Below, piece by piece: positions 24,790 through 33,645 of a stretch of DNA of 64,000 nt. The first letter of the stretch is position 1; each line of letters starts with the position of its first letter. This DNA comes from Flavobacteriaceae bacterium (GTDB lineage Bacteria > Bacteroidota > Bacteroidia > Flavobacteriales > Flavobacteriaceae), in NCBI GenBank assembly GCA_028279515.1, contig JANQNQ010000004.1, forward strand, positions 62,001 to 126,000. Reading direction: 5' to 3'. The translations under genes and the position numbers were made by a program. The notes below the pieces were generated by a model. That model was given only the letters and a program-made list of their open reading frames with translations, was not told the origin of the DNA and did not search any database.

Positions 24790-26112
24790 TTATTTCATCA
24801 GCCAGTTGTGTATGCCTCTTGCCGCCATTTTTCCGTCGTAGGCTGCGTTGACGACTTCGGCACCACCGTTGATAGCATCACCGCCTGCAAAATACTTGGG
24901 ATTGGTGGTTTGAAACGCATCATTGACCACCACTCTTGTTCTATCATCGATAGTTAGCTTGTCTACAAGTTGATAGAAATGTCCTTGTTTGGCTTGTCCG
25001 GTGGCTTTGATCACCATATCACAAGCCACAATGAACTCGCTTCCGTCGATAGTTTCTAACCGTCCGTTTTGCATTTCGGTCTTTAAAAACTTTACGCCTT
25101 CTACTTTACCATCGCCAATGATCTCAATAGGCGTCGCATTGAACAAACTATCAACACCAGCACTAATAGCAAGATCATATTCAAATCCGTAGGCACCCAT
25201 ACGGTCCTTCGTATTTCTGTAGGCCAGTACGGTTTTTAGGGCACCCATTCGGGCAGATTCTGAGGCAGCATCCATAGCGGTATTACCGCCACCGATGACC
25301 ACGACCTTGTCGGGCACTGAGATCGTATGTTGCTTCATACGCAAGTCTTCAATGAATTCTACCGCGCCGATAACCCCTAGTTTTTCTTCGCCCTTAAGTT
25401 TTAAAACTCGAGTTTGACCCAGTCCCACACCTAAAAAGATCGCGTCGTAATTGGCTTCCAGTTTGGTCAATTGTTCTTTAGAATCAATCGGTGTGTTATA
25501 TTTTATGCGGAAACCAAGTTGGTCCTGTAGATAGTCTATTTCTTTTAATACTTCTTCATTGGTGATCTTGTAGGGTGCAATACCATATACCGTTAAGCCG
25601 GAAGGTTTATCCTTTGCTTCAAAAATATCAACGTCGAAGCCCAATGTTCTGGCTTCGCACGCACAAGCGATGCCTGCTGGGCCTGCTCCGATGATGGCTA
25701 TTTTCTTGCCATTAGAGGCTCCAACTTTAAAGAGTTTTTTACCTGCATCGATGGTTGTATTGGTTGCATAGTTTTGAAGGCGACCAATTTGAATAGGAGG
25801 AACGTCTTGATGATTATAGACGCAGGCTCCTTCGCACAACACACCTGTCGGACAAACAACGCCGCAGGCATTGCCTAACCAGTTAGCATCAAAAATGGTT
25901 TTGGCGGCTCCGGTGACATTGTCTGTATGGATCTGTTTTATAAACAGTGGGATGTCGATGTGCGTCGGACATGCTTGAATACATGGCGCATCGTAGCAGA
26001 ACAAACAGCGCGAACTTTCATAATACGCTTCGGTATCGTTCATCAGCGGTTTCTTCTGCTTGAAGTTCTTATCGAACTCTTCTTGCGTTGTGGGTCTTTT
26101 ATATTCGGCCAT
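24790..26112 (-). CDS. preT: NAD(P)-dependent dihydropyrimidine dehydrogenase, FAD subunit PreT
   Basis: 440-residue glutamate-synthase-small-subunit-like flavoprotein. The N-terminal iron-sulphur region has CLFCYDAPCIQACPTHID and CGVVCPTGVLCEGACV, followed by two dinucleotide folds, IAIIGAGPAGIACACEA (FAD) and VVVIGGGNTAMDAASESA (NAD(P)H), and the closing FAGGDAINGGAEVVNA. It passes electrons from NAD(P)H to PreA. It lies directly upstream of preA in the pyrimidine catabolic group. Confidence 0.9.
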   Translation of the reverse strand: MAEYKRPTTQEEFDKNFKQKKPLMNDTEAYYESSRCLFCYDAPCIQACPTHIDIPLFIKQIHTDNVTGAAKTIFDANWLGNACGVVCPTGVLCEGACVYNHQDVPPIQIGRLQNYATNTTIDAGKKLFKVGASNGKKIAIIGAGPAGIACACEARTLGFDVDIFEAKDKPSGLTVYGIAPYKITNEEVLKEIDYLQDQLGFRIKYNTPIDSKEQLTKLEANYDAIFLGVGLGQTRVLKLKGEEKLGVIGAVEFIEDLRMKQHTISVPDKVVVIGGGNTAMDAASESARMGALKTVLAYRNTKDRMGAYGFEYDLAISAGVDSLFNATPIEIIGDGKVEGVKFLKTEMQNGRLETIDGSEFIVACDMVIKATGQAKQGHFYQLVDKLTIDDRTRVVVNDAFQTTNPKYFAGGDAINGGAEVVNAAYDGKMAARGIHNWLMK

Positions 26113-26126
26113 TTGGTCTTTATTGG

Positions 26127-26216
26127 AACGCTGATAACACTGATTAGGATGAAAATCGCTGATATTCCAAGCAGTTTATCTGTGAAAATCTGCTAGATCT
26201 GTGTCATCTGTGTTCT
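26127..26216. repeat. Intergenic repeat rich in CTGATAACACTGATT / ATCTGTGTCATCTGTG
   Basis: It fills most of the 119-bp gap between the ureidopropionase and preT genes. It has two arms, one built from ctgataacactgatt and the other from atctgtgtcatctgtgtt, around a gtgaaaatctgc core. This style of repeat is familiar from other Bacteroidota intergenic regions, but I cannot confirm its copy number here. Confidence 0.5.
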
Positions 26217-26231
26217 GTTTTACATTCTATT

Positions 26232-27098
26232 CTATAAATCGGTCAGTCGTCCATACGTTTCCGGTCTTCGGTCTCTAAAGAATTGCCACGTAGAGCGTAC
26301 TTCATCGATGAGGTCTAGATCGAATTCAGCTACCAACAGCTCATCGTCATCTCTTGATGCTTGAGAGAAAATTTGTCCGCGTGGATCCACGAAATACGAT
26401 TGTCCGTAAAACTTGCCGAGATTCCAAGGTTTTTCTTCGCCCACACGATTGATGCACCCCATAAAATATCCATTGGCGGCAGCATGCGCGGGTTGCTCTA
26501 ATTTCCAGAGATACTCGCTTAATCCAGCAACCGTAGCTGACGGATTGTATACGATCTCGGCACCATTCAACCCTAAGACTCTTGCACCATCGGGGAAGTG
26601 TCTGTCGTAGCAGATATATACGCCGACTTTGGCATATTTTGTCTGAAAAACAGGATATCCCAAATTACCAGGCTTGAAGAAAAACTTTTCCCAAAAGCCT
26701 GTTGTATGCGGAATGTGGTTCTTACGATACTTTCCTAAATACGTACCATCGGCATCAATCACCGCGGCCGTATTGTAAAACACTCCCGCCTGTTCCTTTT
26801 CATAGATCGGAACGATGATCACCATATCGTGTTTCTTGGCGAGCACCTGCATTTTTTCGGTCGTTGGACCCGGCACGGGCTCGGCCGAAGCATACCATTT
26901 TCGGTCTTGTCCCGGACAGAAATAGGGCGTGTTGAATATCTCTTGCAAGCATAATATCTGCACCCCTTGCTTACCTGCTTCCTCAATATACGGAATATGC
27001 TTGTCGTACATGGCATCCATGATCTCTTGAATCGTTCCTTCTCCCTCGGTCATCGGAAGGCTCATCTGTATCAATCCTGATTTTACTTTTCTTGGCAT
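26232..27098 (-). CDS. Beta-ureidopropionase / nitrilase-family amidohydrolase
   Basis: 288-residue carbon-nitrogen hydrolase with the Glu-Lys-Cys triad visible as LCLQEIFNTPYF (Glu), YLGKYRKNHIPH (Lys) and VYICYDRHFPDGAR (Cys). The subfamily pattern, with FFKPGNLGYPVFQT and the WQFFRDRRPETYG ending, fits N-carbamoyl-beta-alanine amidohydrolase. It would release beta-alanine, CO2 and ammonia, the third step of reductive pyrimidine breakdown. It sits between dihydropyrimidinase and PreT. Confidence 0.88.
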   Translation of the reverse strand: MPRKVKSGLIQMSLPMTEGEGTIQEIMDAMYDKHIPYIEEAGKQGVQILCLQEIFNTPYFCPGQDRKWYASAEPVPGPTTEKMQVLAKKHDMVIIVPIYEKEQAGVFYNTAAVIDADGTYLGKYRKNHIPHTTGFWEKFFFKPGNLGYPVFQTKYAKVGVYICYDRHFPDGARVLGLNGAEIVYNPSATVAGLSEYLWKLEQPAHAAANGYFMGCINRVGEEKPWNLGKFYGQSYFVDPRGQIFSQASRDDDELLVAEFDLDLIDEVRSTWQFFRDRRPETYGRLTDL

Positions 27099-27102
27099 AT
27101 TT

Positions 27103-27137
27103 TAGTTCTTAGTTCTTAGTTTTTGGTTCTTAGTGTC
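27103..27137. repeat. Heptad tandem repeat (TAGTTCT)
   Basis: Five 7-bp units tagttct, tagttct, tagtttt, tggttct, tagtgtc in the 88-bp gap between dihydropyrimidinase and ureidopropionase. Confidence 0.75.
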
Positions 27138-27157
27138 ATTCCCGCGTAGGCAGGAAT
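27138..27157. repeat. REP palindrome (ATTCCCGC/GCAGGAAT)
   Basis: 8-bp stem with one mismatch and GTAG loop, a variant of the palindromes at 24700-24789. It follows the heptad block directly. Confidence 0.6.
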
Positions 27158-27186
27158 CTGTTTCTCGCTTACTTCGTGTCCTTTTA

Positions 27187-28572
27187 TTAAATAACGGTCT
27201 TCGATGTTTTCCCTCGCGGAATAAACTCACCATATCCTGCTTTTAGTTGGCATTCTTCGTTTTCGATCGCAACTTGTCCGCGTAGGATCACGGTCTCGGT
27301 CTTTCCGGTTACTTTTTGACCTTCATAGGCTGAATAGTCACAGCGCATGTGATGCGTTTCGACTGAAATCGTATGCTCTTTATTCGGATCAAAGATGACG
27401 ATGTCGGCATCGCTTCCGACGGCCAGTGTTCCTTTACGGGGATACATTCCGAAGATCTTGGCAGCGTTTGTGCACGCCACTTCTACATATTTTGTTAGCG
27501 AGATCTTTCCTTTGTGAACGCCTTCCGAATACAGCAACTCCATACGATGTTCAATACCTGGATGTCCGTTAGGAATCTTGGAAAAGTCATCCTTGCCCAT
27601 TTTCTTTTGTTCCCACATAAACGGGCAATGATCGGTGCCTACTACTTGTACCAATCCTTGGTTGATACCTGACCATAAGGACTCCTGATCCTTCTTTTCA
27701 CGTAGCGGCGGACTCATCACCCATTTGGCGCCATCAAAGTCTTTTTCATACAATGAAGCGTCTAGCATGAGGTATTGCGTACAGGTTTCGACGAATACTT
27801 TTTGATTGCGTTGTGTGGCCTGTCTAACCGCATTTAAAGCGCCTTCGCAGGTCATATGCACAATATAACCGGGGCAATCGGTATAGTGTAACATATCTGA
27901 AAAACGCGCGGAAGCTTCAGCCTCGGTAACCTCGGGTTGTGATAAATAATGATATAATGGCGATAGATTACCGAGTGCTCGATTTTTTGCGATTAGCGAA
28001 TCGATCATGTCTCCGTTGGTGGCATGCACCGTGACCAATCCGCCATGTTTCTTCACCACCTTCATAAGCTGTACCATTTGTCCGTCGTCAATCATGAGCG
28101 CACCTTTGTACGCCATAAACGTTTTAAAGGAAGAAATTCCTTCCTCTTCAATCATTTGAACAACCTCTTTGGCAACGTCATTGTTAAAATCAGTGACGGC
28201 CATATGATAGGAATAATCCCCGATGGCCTTTCCTTGCGATTTTTCTTGCCATGCTTTAAGAGCATTGTGTAACGAATCTCCTTGTGTCTGTAGAATGAAG
28301 TCGATGACCATGGTTGTACCTCCATGCAAGGCGGCACGTGTACCTGTTTCATAATCGTCACTAGAGTAGGTGCCCATAAACGGCATGTCGAGATGCACAT
28401 GAGGATCGATACCCCCCGGAAAGACTAGTTTTCCTGAAGCATCAATGACCTTATCGGCCTTGTAGTCCAGGTCTTTTCCGATGGCGATGATCTTTTCACC
28501 CTCGGTGTACACATCGGCTATATAACTCTCGGAAGCCGTTACGACACGGCCATTTTTTATTAGGATAGACAT
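27187..28572 (-). CDS. Dihydropyrimidinase (D-hydantoinase family)
   Basis: 461-residue metal-dependent amidohydrolase: metal site GIDPHVHLDMPF, carboxylated Lys in SSFKTFMAYKGA, metal His in VTVHATNGDMID and IVHMTCEGAL, Asp/His in VVGTDHCPF, and the family ending with an outer beta-sandwich. The length is typical. It opens dihydrouracil to N-carbamoyl-beta-alanine. It is separated by 1 bp from the transporter gene, so the two are coupled. Confidence 0.93.
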   Translation of the reverse strand: MSILIKNGRVVTASESYIADVYTEGEKIIAIGKDLDYKADKVIDASGKLVFPGGIDPHVHLDMPFMGTYSSDDYETGTRAALHGGTTMVIDFILQTQGDSLHNALKAWQEKSQGKAIGDYSYHMAVTDFNNDVAKEVVQMIEEEGISSFKTFMAYKGALMIDDGQMVQLMKVVKKHGGLVTVHATNGDMIDSLIAKNRALGNLSPLYHYLSQPEVTEAEASARFSDMLHYTDCPGYIVHMTCEGALNAVRQATQRNQKVFVETCTQYLMLDASLYEKDFDGAKWVMSPPLREKKDQESLWSGINQGLVQVVGTDHCPFMWEQKKMGKDDFSKIPNGHPGIEHRMELLYSEGVHKGKISLTKYVEVACTNAAKIFGMYPRKGTLAVGSDADIVIFDPNKEHTISVETHHMRCDYSAYEGQKVTGKTETVILRGQVAIENEECQLKAGYGEFIPRGKTSKTVI

Positions 28573-28573
28573 A

Positions 28574-30241
28574 TTAGTTTTTCTTCATTAATAAGATATA
28601 CAATACGAACGAAATAATAAATCCAGTAAACCACGAAAGGGAATACAAGAAGTTCAAACTCGGAACCCAATACCCGATCAAGGCCACAAATACGCTTACA
28701 AATAGGGCGATCATAGCGGCTCGGTTAAAGCCCGTTTTATTGTAAGAGTAGACACCTTCTTCTTTATATAGCTCGGCCAACTGCATGGTCTTTTTTCTGA
28801 TAAAGAAGTAATCGGCAATCATGATGCCCAATACGGGGCCAAGCAAGCCACTGACGAAAATCAGAAAACCAGAGATCTCGTTGAGCAACCACCAAGGAGC
28901 TATCAGAATTCCGATGATTCCAGTGATGGTGCCTCCTGTTTTAAAATTGATCTTTTTAGGCCATAGGTTTGAAAACGCATTGGAGGGCGCAATTACATTG
29001 GCGGCAATATTGGTACTGAGTGTTGCAATGATCATAAATACTTGCGCCACAATCACCACTGCTGGGTTTTTAAATTTAGCGATAAGTGATACTGGATCCC
29101 AAGGCGCGTCATCGGCAATCAATACATCTTTAAAATTGATGACCGCTGCACAGGTAACGAAAATACCCACAAACGAATAGAGCATCATGGTTAGCGGCAA
29201 GCCTGTGAATTGTCCGACTACCTGATCCCTCTGTGTCGCCGCATAGCGCGTAATATCTGCGATGCTAATGGACATGGTGGCCCAAAAACCAACCATTGCT
29301 GTGAGCCATAAGAGATAGCTCCATAGTTTGCTTCCTCCATTTTCAGAAGCAACGGTGGCCGAAACGACACTCGATAAAACAGGTTCAGTGCCTTCGGTAT
29401 TTCGAAATTGTACCTGAACATTTTCAGTATTTGCAATGGCAATTGGGGCTTCTGTAAACGTTTTCCAAGAGGTACTTTCGTCAGAAACGATATTGTACTC
29501 GGTAACTTTCAGGCTTCCGTCCTTGTTTTTAAGAGCATGAAGGTTGAGATATGCTTGATCACCTTCATTGGTGATGTTGGCTGCTGTATTTTCAAGCTGA
29601 ACGCTTTGATCCAAAACAACCGAAAACCCTTCCGCTTTAGCGTACCCCCAATAAATAAGGATAAGCCCCATGATGATCAAGATTGGCGCCGAATAGGTTT
29701 CTAACCATTTGATGCTTTCGGTGCCTTTCCATATAAAATACATATTGATGATCCAAAAAATGCCAAAGCCTACAAACTTACCGATGGACAATCCCAATTC
29801 ACCTTGAGTGCCCATGACGGCGTGAAAGATGGCATAGATCGCCAAACCACCGATCCAGGTCTGTACACCAAACCAACCGCAGGCAATGATACCTCGAGTC
29901 ACCGAAGCCAAGTGCACACCTTTGGTGCCAAAAGGCGCACGACCGATCACAGGAAAAGGAATGCCGTACTTTACGCCTGCATGACCATTAAGCACCATCG
30001 GAATGGTGATGATCAAATTGGCGAGTCCGATAATGACAAGCGCTTCGTACCAATTGAGCCCCGTCTTGATCATGTATGATGCCAACAAATAGGTTGGAAT
30101 ACACACGGCCATACCCACCCAAATAGCAGCGAGATGCCATTTGTTCCACGTGCGTTGTTGCGGCGGAACTGGTGCCAGATCTTCACTATACAGCGGTGAG
30201 CTGGAAACGTCTTCCTGTAATTCTACAATGTCTTTGCTCAT
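28574..30241 (-). CDS. NCS1-family nucleobase:cation symporter
   Basis: 555-residue polytopic permease. The NCS1 signature is clear: HLAAIWVGMAVCIPTYLLAS near residue 35-55, YGIPFPVIGRAPFGTKG, GIIACGWFGVQTWIGG and later NIAANVIAPSNAFSNLWP. It is longer than typical because of an insertion of about 90 residues at about 215-305 (QSVQLENTAANITNEGDQAY and following), likely an extracytoplasmic loop. The expected substrate is uracil, cytosine, hydantoin or a related base. It lies between dihydropyrimidinase (1 bp) and the aminotransferase (3 bp). Confidence 0.9.
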   Translation of the reverse strand: MSKDIVELQEDVSSSPLYSEDLAPVPPQQRTWNKWHLAAIWVGMAVCIPTYLLASYMIKTGLNWYEALVIIGLANLIITIPMVLNGHAGVKYGIPFPVIGRAPFGTKGVHLASVTRGIIACGWFGVQTWIGGLAIYAIFHAVMGTQGELGLSIGKFVGFGIFWIINMYFIWKGTESIKWLETYSAPILIIMGLILIYWGYAKAEGFSVVLDQSVQLENTAANITNEGDQAYLNLHALKNKDGSLKVTEYNIVSDESTSWKTFTEAPIAIANTENVQVQFRNTEGTEPVLSSVVSATVASENGGSKLWSYLLWLTAMVGFWATMSISIADITRYAATQRDQVVGQFTGLPLTMMLYSFVGIFVTCAAVINFKDVLIADDAPWDPVSLIAKFKNPAVVIVAQVFMIIATLSTNIAANVIAPSNAFSNLWPKKINFKTGGTITGIIGILIAPWWLLNEISGFLIFVSGLLGPVLGIMIADYFFIRKKTMQLAELYKEEGVYSYNKTGFNRAAMIALFVSVFVALIGYWVPSLNFLYSLSWFTGFIISFVLYILLMKKN

Positions 30242-30244
30242 AGT

Positions 30245-31576
30245 TTAGTTGCAATATTCGTCGGCAATAGCAATGGCTTGAGATACGATCCTCAAACCTT
30301 CGTCTACTTCAGCTTTGGTTATGTTTAATGGTGGCGCAATAAAGATCCAATTCCATCGCACAAAGGTGAACATGCCCAGTTCTCTGATCTTTCCGGCCAT
30401 TCTTGCGGTGGCTTTCATTTCTTGAGGTTTGGCATTCCATGGCACCGTAGGTTCTTTGGTCTCTCTGTTCTTGACCAGCTCGATACAACCTAGGAGTCCG
30501 GTATTTCTGAAATCTCCGATAGAAGGATGTTTTTCTTTTAGTTTTTTGACCTCTTGTTCAATGTATTGCCCCATTTCGGCAGCACGCTGTACGAGATTAT
30601 CTTCCTGGATGATCTTGATGTTTTCTAACGCGGCAGCACATAAGGTAGGGTGTGCCGAATAGGTGAGTCCGATGGTCATTGGATTGTCCTGAAAGAACGC
30701 TGCGATCTTGTCAGAGACCACTACGCCACCCAAAGGTAAATACCCAGAGGTCAAGCCTTTTGCCAAACACATAATGTCAGGAGTTACCTCGTGATGGTCA
30801 ATACCAAACATTTTACCTGTACGCCCGAAGCCACTCATGACCTCGTCGTCGATCATCATAATGCCATATTTGTCACAAAGTGCTCTTACATGCTTTAAAT
30901 ACATGGGTGGATATTTGATACAACCTGAAGAACCAGATTCGCCTTCCATCAATATACCCGCCACACTGTCTGGGTTTTCAAACTGAATGACGCGTTCTAG
31001 ATGTTCGAGGGCTAATTGACCACATTCTTCAACCGAGGAAGAATTCCACGGACAACGATACGCATATGGGTTTTCGACATGCACGACGTTGGGCATCGCT
31101 TGACTGTCTACAGGAAATCGCCTTGGGTCACCGCCAGCCGATATGGCTCCGTAAGTAGCACCATGATAGGCCCTGTAATGTGCGATGATCTTATATCGGC
31201 CAGTATACATTCTGGCCAGTTTAATGGCGTTCTCAATAGCTTCAGCACCGCCGAGGGTGAAGAAGGTTTTGGTGAGATTGCCGGGTGTTATTTGAGCGAG
31301 CTTCTTTCCTAAGCGTCCGCGTACATCAGTGGCCATACCTGGATAGGCATAACTCATCTCCTTCATTTGCTTTGCGACCGCTTCGGTAATACGTTGATTG
31401 CCATGACCGATGTTTACATTCATCAATTGGGAAGAAAAATCCAGATAGCGTTTTCCCTCTCTATCATAGAAGTAGGAGCCTTCGGCATAGGACACATTGA
31501 TGGGGTTTAGTCCTCCTTGTTTGCCCCAGGAGAATAATGTATAGTCGAGATTGTTTTTTAAAATTTCTTCGTTCAT
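30245..31576 (-). CDS. Class III aminotransferase, probable beta-alanine:pyruvate type
   Basis: 443-residue PLP enzyme. It shows YLDFSSQLMNVNIGHGN, TFFTLGGAEAIENAIKLAR (cofactor phosphate site), MMIDDEVMSGFGRTGKMF (Asp for the pyridine N) and CLAKGLTSGYLPLGGVVVSD with the Schiff-base Lys. In this setting it would turn beta-alanine into malonate semialdehyde. The class is broad, so taurine or other omega-amino acids remain possible; the flanking pathway genes favour beta-alanine. Confidence 0.85.
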   Translation of the reverse strand: MNEEILKNNLDYTLFSWGKQGGLNPINVSYAEGSYFYDREGKRYLDFSSQLMNVNIGHGNQRITEAVAKQMKEMSYAYPGMATDVRGRLGKKLAQITPGNLTKTFFTLGGAEAIENAIKLARMYTGRYKIIAHYRAYHGATYGAISAGGDPRRFPVDSQAMPNVVHVENPYAYRCPWNSSSVEECGQLALEHLERVIQFENPDSVAGILMEGESGSSGCIKYPPMYLKHVRALCDKYGIMMIDDEVMSGFGRTGKMFGIDHHEVTPDIMCLAKGLTSGYLPLGGVVVSDKIAAFFQDNPMTIGLTYSAHPTLCAAALENIKIIQEDNLVQRAAEMGQYIEQEVKKLKEKHPSIGDFRNTGLLGCIELVKNRETKEPTVPWNAKPQEMKATARMAGKIRELGMFTFVRWNWIFIAPPLNITKAEVDEGLRIVSQAIAIADEYCN

Positions 31577-31584
31577 TTTTATAA

Positions 31585-31647
31585 GATGATTGGTGACTGA
31601 TGACCGGAGACCGATGATTGGTGACGGCTGACCGATGCGTGGTGTTA
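31585..31647. repeat. Heptad tandem repeat (GATGATT/GGTGACC), block 1
   Basis: Nine successive 7-bp units: gatgatt, ggtgact, gatgacc, ggagacc, gatgatt, ggtgacg, gctgacc, gatgcgt, ggtgtta. A near duplicate follows at 31672. Confidence 0.8.
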
Positions 31648-31671
31648 TTTTGGTTTAACTCATTGCTGTTA

Positions 31672-31720
31672 GATGATTGGTGACCGATGACCGACGACGA
31701 GTGACCGATATACGGTGTTA
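31672..31720. repeat. Heptad tandem repeat, block 2
   Basis: Seven 7-bp units: gatgatt, ggtgacc, gatgacc, gacgacg, agtgacc, gatatac, ggtgtta. It ends at the stop codon of the four-helix-bundle gene. It starts and ends like block 1, so it looks like a duplicated copy. Confidence 0.75.
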
Positions 31721-32080
31721 TTTGATTTTATTTCTGAATGCTATCATCATGTTCATTAAGTGAAATGACTCATCATAATATTTTTGAAAAATTTGCTCAG
31801 TAATGTAATTTCTTCTTTTTGCTTTGTGTAAGCAGGTTACTACTTCTGCCAAAGACCGAATTGCATAGCCTATAAATTTGTTAAGCTCTGGGTTTGATTG
31901 ACCAATGGAACCTTCAGAGATATTTAAAGCCACAGAATCAACAGCTCTCAACATTTGAGATGATAGATTGTACATTTCTTTTTTGTGAAAACTATTGATC
32001 AAGGAGTTTACATCTTCACCAAAATCCATTGCTTTTTGCCAAATATGTAAATTCTCGAACTTGAATCTGTTTTCTATCAT
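31718..32080 (-). CDS. Four helix bundle protein (S23/IVS-type)
   Basis: 120-residue helical protein of the TIGR02436 type: FENLHIWQKAMDFGEDVNSL opening, YNLSSQMLRAVDSVALNISE, GSIGQSNPELNKFIGYAIRS and a helical end. The family is best known from intervening sequences in 23S rRNA genes, but free-standing copies are common in Bacteroidota. Here it interrupts the catabolic gene group and is bracketed on both sides by heptad repeats, which suggests it is an insertion unrelated to pyrimidine breakdown. Its function is unknown. Confidence 0.88.
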   Translation of the reverse strand: MIENRFKFENLHIWQKAMDFGEDVNSLINSFHKKEMYNLSSQMLRAVDSVALNISEGSIGQSNPELNKFIGYAIRSLAEVVTCLHKAKRRNYITEQIFQKYYDESFHLMNMMIAFRNKIK

Positions 32081-32105
32081 TTAAATATGACTGTTTAAAA
32101 TACTT

Positions 32106-32161
32106 CGTTCATCCCTCATCCGCCATCGGTCATCTGTCATTGGTCATCTGTCATTGGTCAT
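32106..32161. repeat. Heptad tandem repeat (TGGTCAT/CTGTCAT)
   Basis: Eight 7-bp units: cgttcat, ccctcat, ccgccat, cggtcat, ctgtcat, tggtcat, ctgtcat, tggtcat. It separates the four-helix-bundle and dehydrogenase genes. Confidence 0.8.
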
Positions 32162-32172
32162 CCCACAAAACA

Positions 32173-33645
32173 CTAACTCATCCAATTGGTACGAGCTTCG
32201 GGATTCCATTTGATGGTGGTTTTCTTGTTTTGCGTCCAGAACTCGATAGAGCTTCTACCTGTAATATCTCCCACACCGAATTTGGATTCATTCCACCCGC
32301 CAAAAGAAAAGGGTTCGCGCGGTACCGGTACGCCAATATTGACACCGATCATTCCAGCGCTGGCACGCTCCATTACTTGTTTAGCCAATCCGCCACTCTG
32401 AGTAAATACAGCAGCAGCATTGCCATAGTTAGAACCGTTTTCGATTTCAATGGCCTCGTCAAGGTCCTTGGCTCTGATAATTGAGATTACGGGGCCGAAG
32501 ATCTCTTCACGCGCTACAGACATATCGATAGTCACGTGGTCAATGATCGTTGGTCCTACATAGAAACCACCTTCTTTTCCAGGAACGGTTGTGTTTCGTC
32601 CGTCGACCAATATCTTAGCTCCGTTGCGTTCGGCTTCATCGATATACCCTTCAATACGTGCTTTGGCTTCTGCACTGATTACAGAACCCAGATTATCTCC
32701 AGGAACTATCTTCTGGGCTTCTTTTACCATACGATCTATAATATGCTCAACTTTATCAACGCCTACCATAACAGAGGCTGCCATACAACGCTGACCTGCA
32801 CAGCCAGACATAGAAGCCACAACATTGGAGGCGGTCATTTCAGGATTAGCATCGGGCAGTACCAACAAGTGATTTTTGGCACCTCCTAGGGCAACGCAGC
32901 GTTTTAAGTTGGAAGAAGCACGTTGGTAGACGATCTTGGCCACTTTGGTTGAGCCCACAAAGGAAACCGCTTCAATATCGGGATGGTCGCAGATAAATTC
33001 GACGACATCTTTTCCGCCGTTGACAATGTTAAAAACTCCATCGGGTAATCCTGCCTCTTTGAGCAATTCTGCCATTCTGACGGTACTTAATGGCACTACT
33101 TCTGAAGGTTTCATGACCATCGTATTTCCTAATACTAGGGCATTGGGCATGGTCCAATGCGGTACCATATTCGGAAAATTGAACGGTGTAATGGAAGCCA
33201 CCACTCCGAGTGGTTTGCGCTCGATTCTGCACTCTACACCTTTACTCACCTCTTGTACTTCATTGACAATGATCTGTGGCATAGAAACGGCAAATTCACA
33301 GAGTTCCATGCTCTTTTCGACTTCTGCCTTGGCTTCGCCGTAGGTTTTACCGTTTTCAATATGTACGAGATTGGTAAGCTCTTCCATGTGTTTCTCAAGA
33401 AGAGCGCGGTATCTAAAGAAAATTTGCACGCGCTCTTTAAAGGTCATCGCTGACCAGGCCGGAAACGCCTTTTTTGCAGCTTGCACGGCCTTGTCAACGT
33501 CTGTATAGGTCGATAGGGGTAGCGAAGAGATGGTACTACCATCCAACGGACTCAATACATCCATTGCTGATTGCCCATTTCTTTCGAACTTACCATCTAT
33601 ATAATTCTTTACCTCGGAAAGTGTCTCATTTACATCCATCATCAC
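32173..33645 (-). CDS. mmsA: CoA-acylating (methyl)malonate-semialdehyde dehydrogenase
   Basis: 490-residue aldehyde dehydrogenase of the MmsA/IolA subfamily. It shows ITPFNFPNMVPHWTMPNALV, VSFVGSTKVAKIVYQRASS and catalytic Cys in SGCAGQRCMAASV, together with the GVNIGVPVPREPFSFGGWNE ending specific to this CoA-dependent group. It would convert malonate semialdehyde to acetyl-CoA and CO2, the last step of beta-alanine use. It is the first gene of the minus-strand catabolic group. Confidence 0.92.
   Translation of the reverse strand: MMMDVNETLSEVKNYIDGKFERNGQSAMDVLSPLDGSTISSLPLSTYTDVDKAVQAAKKAFPAWSAMTFKERVQIFFRYRALLEKHMEELTNLVHIENGKTYGEAKAEVEKSMELCEFAVSMPQIIVNEVQEVSKGVECRIERKPLGVVASITPFNFPNMVPHWTMPNALVLGNTMVMKPSEVVPLSTVRMAELLKEAGLPDGVFNIVNGGKDVVEFICDHPDIEAVSFVGSTKVAKIVYQRASSNLKRCVALGGAKNHLLVLPDANPEMTASNVVASMSGCAGQRCMAASVMVGVDKVEHIIDRMVKEAQKIVPGDNLGSVISAEAKARIEGYIDEAERNGAKILVDGRNTTVPGKEGGFYVGPTIIDHVTIDMSVAREEIFGPVISIIRAKDLDEAIEIENGSNYGNAAAVFTQSGGLAKQVMERASAGMIGVNIGVPVPREPFSFGGWNESKFGVGDITGRSSIEFWTQNKKTTIKWNPEARTNWMS

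Noticed and set aside
31718-32080. Four-helix-bundle gene as a marker of a 23S rRNA intervening sequence
   Set aside because: No rRNA sequence surrounds it; it is a free-standing gene among catabolic genes.
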